This document shows positions 63,816-64,000 of a DNA stretch of 64,000 nucleotides, in pieces. Source of the stretch: Strigamia acuminata (lineage: Eukaryota > Arthropoda > Chilopoda > Geophilomorpha > Linotaeniidae); NCBI GenBank assembly GCA_949358305.1, contig OX442319.1, forward strand, positions 8,928,001 to 8,992,000, written 5' to 3'. The position numbers and the translations under genes were made by a program. Every line of letters begins with the position of its first letter. Position 1 is the first letter of the stretch. The notes under the pieces are model-generated. The model was not told the origin of the DNA and made no database searches. It saw nothing but the letters and a program-made list of their open reading frames with translations.

Positions 63816-64000
63816 TAGGAAATGGAGACGATGGCGGCTTTGGTCGCAACAAGAGGCGTGATCGCTCTCAAGTCTGCAATGAATTGAGGCGACTCGTTGG
63901 CCGTGCTGCAAGGCACGGCAGGCAAATGCAATCTAACCACGCTGCCCATGTGGTCCTCGACCATGTGGTCAGAGGTTAGACTGGGCTGGGTTGCTGCAGC

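Larger units (their letters stand above)
63130..63970 (+). repeat. Dispersed repeat, copy 2, interrupted
   Basis: The left part (63140-63249) and right part (about 63816-63965) together match the repeat at 40530-40800. The middle is the element with palindromic termini. This copy also has an extra short duplication (GCAAGGCACGGCAGG) near 63910. The repeat may continue past the window end. Confidence 0.65.

Overview
The window is eukaryotic nuclear DNA, most likely from an arthropod and probably an insect. Host genes are interrupted by short GT-AG introns (about 47-100 bp in the compact genes). A THO-complex gene, an SLC16-type transporter and decayed C2H2 zinc fingers are recognisable. Most of the rest is transposable elements and tandem repeats. 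The species cannot be fixed from the sequence.

Layout. 1-8 kb: degenerate C2H2 fingers (- strand), a possible 55-residue two-exon gene, a relic Ty3/gypsy fragment, a four-exon Myb/SANT-like gene (4.8-6.0 kb) with a small foldback element in its last intron, then a 70-bp minisatellite and a local duplication. 8.2-9.8 kb: an intact five-exon monocarboxylate-transporter-like gene. 10.0-22.8 kb: a 20-bp minisatellite of roughly 100 copies, split by a full-length Ty3/gypsy element (10131-20917, - strand). That element has 623-bp LTRs, a GTTT target duplication, intact gag and pol, and an extra zinc-ribbon ORF after pol. 23.7-33.7 kb: THOC2 (- strand) in about 29 exons, with four kinds of tandem repeat in its introns.

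33.8-42.1 kb: a possible divergent gene, three intact small secreted histidine-rich peptide genes and one truncated copy, a mariner-like foldback MITE, and an intronless 745-codon orphan gene. 42.1-43.5 kb: a nested palindromic element with Tc1-like ends. 43.5-62.9 kb: a second large Ty3 element (- strand) with identical 628-bp LTRs. It carries a complete Ty1/copia element inside its 3' LTR and a 2.94-kb LTR element coding only for Gag-protease inside pol. It also has a large post-pol ORF that looks spliced. 62.9-64 kb: a dispersed repeat interrupted by an element with self-palindromic termini.

The main points of interest are the two giant Ty3 elements with unrelated post-pol accessory ORFs, one apparently spliced; the gag-pro-only LTR element with its own primer site and polypurine tract; the nested insertions whose LTR pairs are all identical; and the local family of secreted His-rich peptides.
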